From: SCQX01 sp035720945
GTDB lineage: Bacteria > Pseudomonadota > Gammaproteobacteria > Burkholderiales > Burkholderiaceae_B
Direction: 5' to 3'
Length of the DNA stretch: 14,382 bases
NCBI GenBank assembly: GCA_035720945.1
Contig: DASTNK010000006.1
Location: forward strand, 1-14,382
The notes below the pieces were generated by a model. The model saw nothing but the letters and a program-made list of their open reading frames with translations. It was not told the origin of the DNA and did no database searches. Numbering within the stretch: position 1 is the first letter of the stretch; each line of letters begins with the position of its first letter. Made by a program: the position numbers and the translations under genes. Of the stretch, positions 13,199 to 14,382 are shown one piece after another.

Positions 13199-14298
13199 CG
13201 CGACGACGCTCCTACTCCATCGCCCTGACCTTCCTCAGCCTGCTGATCCTCGCCGGGTGCTCGACCCCCGGCAAATATGCGCGCGGCGGCTACTACCAGA
13301 ACGATGGCCCGGGAGCCAACCCACCCGCCAATGTCGCCTCGCTGCCCGATGCCGTCCCTCGGGTCGAAACCTATCTCAGCAGCACGAGCAAGCCCTACGA
13401 GGTCTTCGGCAAGGAATACGTGCCGGTCAAACCCGACCAACCCTACAAGAAACGCGGCACCGCCACGTGGTACGGACGCCAATTCAATGGCCAGAAAACC
13501 GCGAGCGGCGAACGCTACAACATGTACGCCATGACGGCGGCCCATCCGACGCTGCCCATTCCCAGTTACGCCCGGGTGACACGGGTTTCCACCGGGAAAT
13601 CCATCGTCGTCCGCATCAATGACCGGGGGCCCTTCCACAGTAATCGCATCATCGACCTGTCATACGCGGCGGCGGCCAAGCTGGGGCTCATCCGGCATGG
13701 CAGCGACCAGGTGCTTGTCCAAGCCATCACGAACGACGATATCCGCAGGGGTGATCAAGACCTGGCCAGCAATGCGCCACAGTCCGCGCCGCCAACCATC
13801 AGCAGCACCACGCGGTCGACGACACCCGATGTGCTGGCGGCGCTCGGCGAGCCCCGAGGGACGATCTCGGTCGCGCATCCGGCCACCGGCGCGGATATCA
13901 AACGGGCGGATCGGGCGCGAGCCGGAAGCACTTCGTCGTCGGGTGCCGAGCAATTGGCCTACGCCGATGTGCCAAGCGACACTGGGGATTCAGGCAATGC
14001 GTCGTGGTCCGCGAACACCGTCCGCGACACGACTTCCGCCCCTGGGAATGCATCACGCTCGAATGGGGGGGTGTACCTGCAGTTCGGGGCGTTCAGCGGT
14101 GAACAAAATGCCCAGCACCTGGCAAGCAAGCTGAACCGGCAGATGGCAAAGATGGACAGTCCGCCCGCCACGGTCGATCCGGGCGCGCATCTCTATCGGG
14201 TGCAGGTCGGCCCATATCCCAACCGCACAGCGGCAGCCCATGCCGCGCGGCGCATACATGAGGCCACTGGGTCGACCTCTACTGTGACTGAGCGCTGA
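13195..14298 (+). CDS. rlpA: RlpA, septal ring lytic transglycosylase lipoprotein
   Basis: RlpA is an outer-membrane lipoprotein; the Pseudomonas homologue cleaves stem-less ('naked') glycan strands at the division septum. The 367-residue product has a lipoprotein signal with lipobox LAGC (Cys22). A double-psi beta-barrel domain lies at about 87-180, with GTATWYGRQFNGQKTASGE at 88-106. Glu106, His117 and Asp143 match residues reported as important in the Pseudomonas enzyme. A Ser/Thr/Ala-rich linker (about 186-290) follows, then a C-terminal SPOR domain (about 291-360: VYLQFGAF, then YRVQVGPY) that binds denuded septal peptidoglycan. I chose the ATG at 13195, with AGGA just upstream and a 4-bp overlap with rapZ. 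An in-frame ATG at 12964 would place the signal sequence internally. Confidence 0.95.
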   Translation: MTRRRSYSIALTFLSLLILAGCSTPGKYARGGYYQNDGPGANPPANVASLPDAVPRVETYLSSTSKPYEVFGKEYVPVKPDQPYKKRGTATWYGRQFNGQKTASGERYNMYAMTAAHPTLPIPSYARVTRVSTGKSIVVRINDRGPFHSNRIIDLSYAAAAKLGLIRHGSDQVLVQAITNDDIRRGDQDLASNAPQSAPPTISSTTRSTTPDVLAALGEPRGTISVAHPATGADIKRADRARAGSTSSSGAEQLAYADVPSDTGDSGNASWSANTVRDTTSAPGNASRSNGGVYLQFGAFSGEQNAQHLASKLNRQMAKMDSPPATVDPGAHLYRVQVGPYPNRTAAAHAARRIHEATGSTSTVTER

Positions 14299-14382
14299 CG
14301 AACCGTATATTGTTTGAACCGTTTTGGCCAAGGCGATTCCATTTGACTTGCCGCAGGGTATTTAACACGCCCCAGGGTGGCG

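Noticed and set aside
14299..14382. TTGACT and TATTTA near the right edge as a promoter for the next gene
   Set aside because: The two boxes are only about 10 bases apart, and the window ends before any gene can be seen.

Overview
This window reads as the chromosome of a Gram-negative bacterium, most likely a betaproteobacterium of the order Burkholderiales and perhaps the family Alcaligenaceae. The evidence is the GC-rich coding sequence, the Kdo and LPS-transport genes, and a PTS-type block in which hprK lies between ptsN and rapZ. The family-level placement is an inference. Nearly every base is assigned to a gene. I see no tRNA, rRNA, insertion sequence, phage gene or CRISPR array, and no gene-free stretch longer than about 245 bases.

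Left half (1-6211, all on the minus strand, transcribed right to left): a complete respiratory module for cytochrome bd quinol oxidase. In transcription order it holds a GbsR/MarR-type regulator, cydA, cydB, the 47-residue small subunit gene cydX, cydD, and cydC, which runs off the left edge. CydA, CydB and CydX form the oxidase. CydDC is the ABC exporter needed for its haem assembly. The DNA around the regulator is the most interesting part of the window. A perfect 20-bp palindrome lies just upstream of the regulator, and a 15-bp tandem repeat lies just upstream of cydA. The exact heptamer CRGTAAT occurs three times in each place. I infer that the regulator binds this motif and controls both itself and the oxidase.

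Centre (6346-10183, plus strand): kdsD, kdsC, lptC, lptA and lptB. They make Kdo precursors and build part of the LPS transport bridge. The genes are packed tightly (2 bp, 4 bp, a 4-bp overlap, then 38 bp). In many relatives rpoN follows lptB. Here there is only a 243-bp spacer with a stem-loop and a promoter candidate, followed by hpf.

Right part (10427-14298, plus strand): hpf (ribosome hibernation), a good terminator, then ptsN, hprK, rapZ and rlpA. The last four link nitrogen-PTS signalling, an HPr kinase, an RNA-binding regulator of amino-sugar synthesis, and a cell-wall lipoprotein. rapZ and rlpA overlap by 4 bp. The last 84 bases after rlpA hold no feature I can support.

Overall this is a conserved housekeeping and envelope region plus a respiratory operon, with no sign of an unknown multi-gene system. 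The points to follow up are the regulator motif and repeat array, the unannotated-size gene cydX, two probable leaderless mRNAs (kdsD and ptsN), and the missing rpoN.
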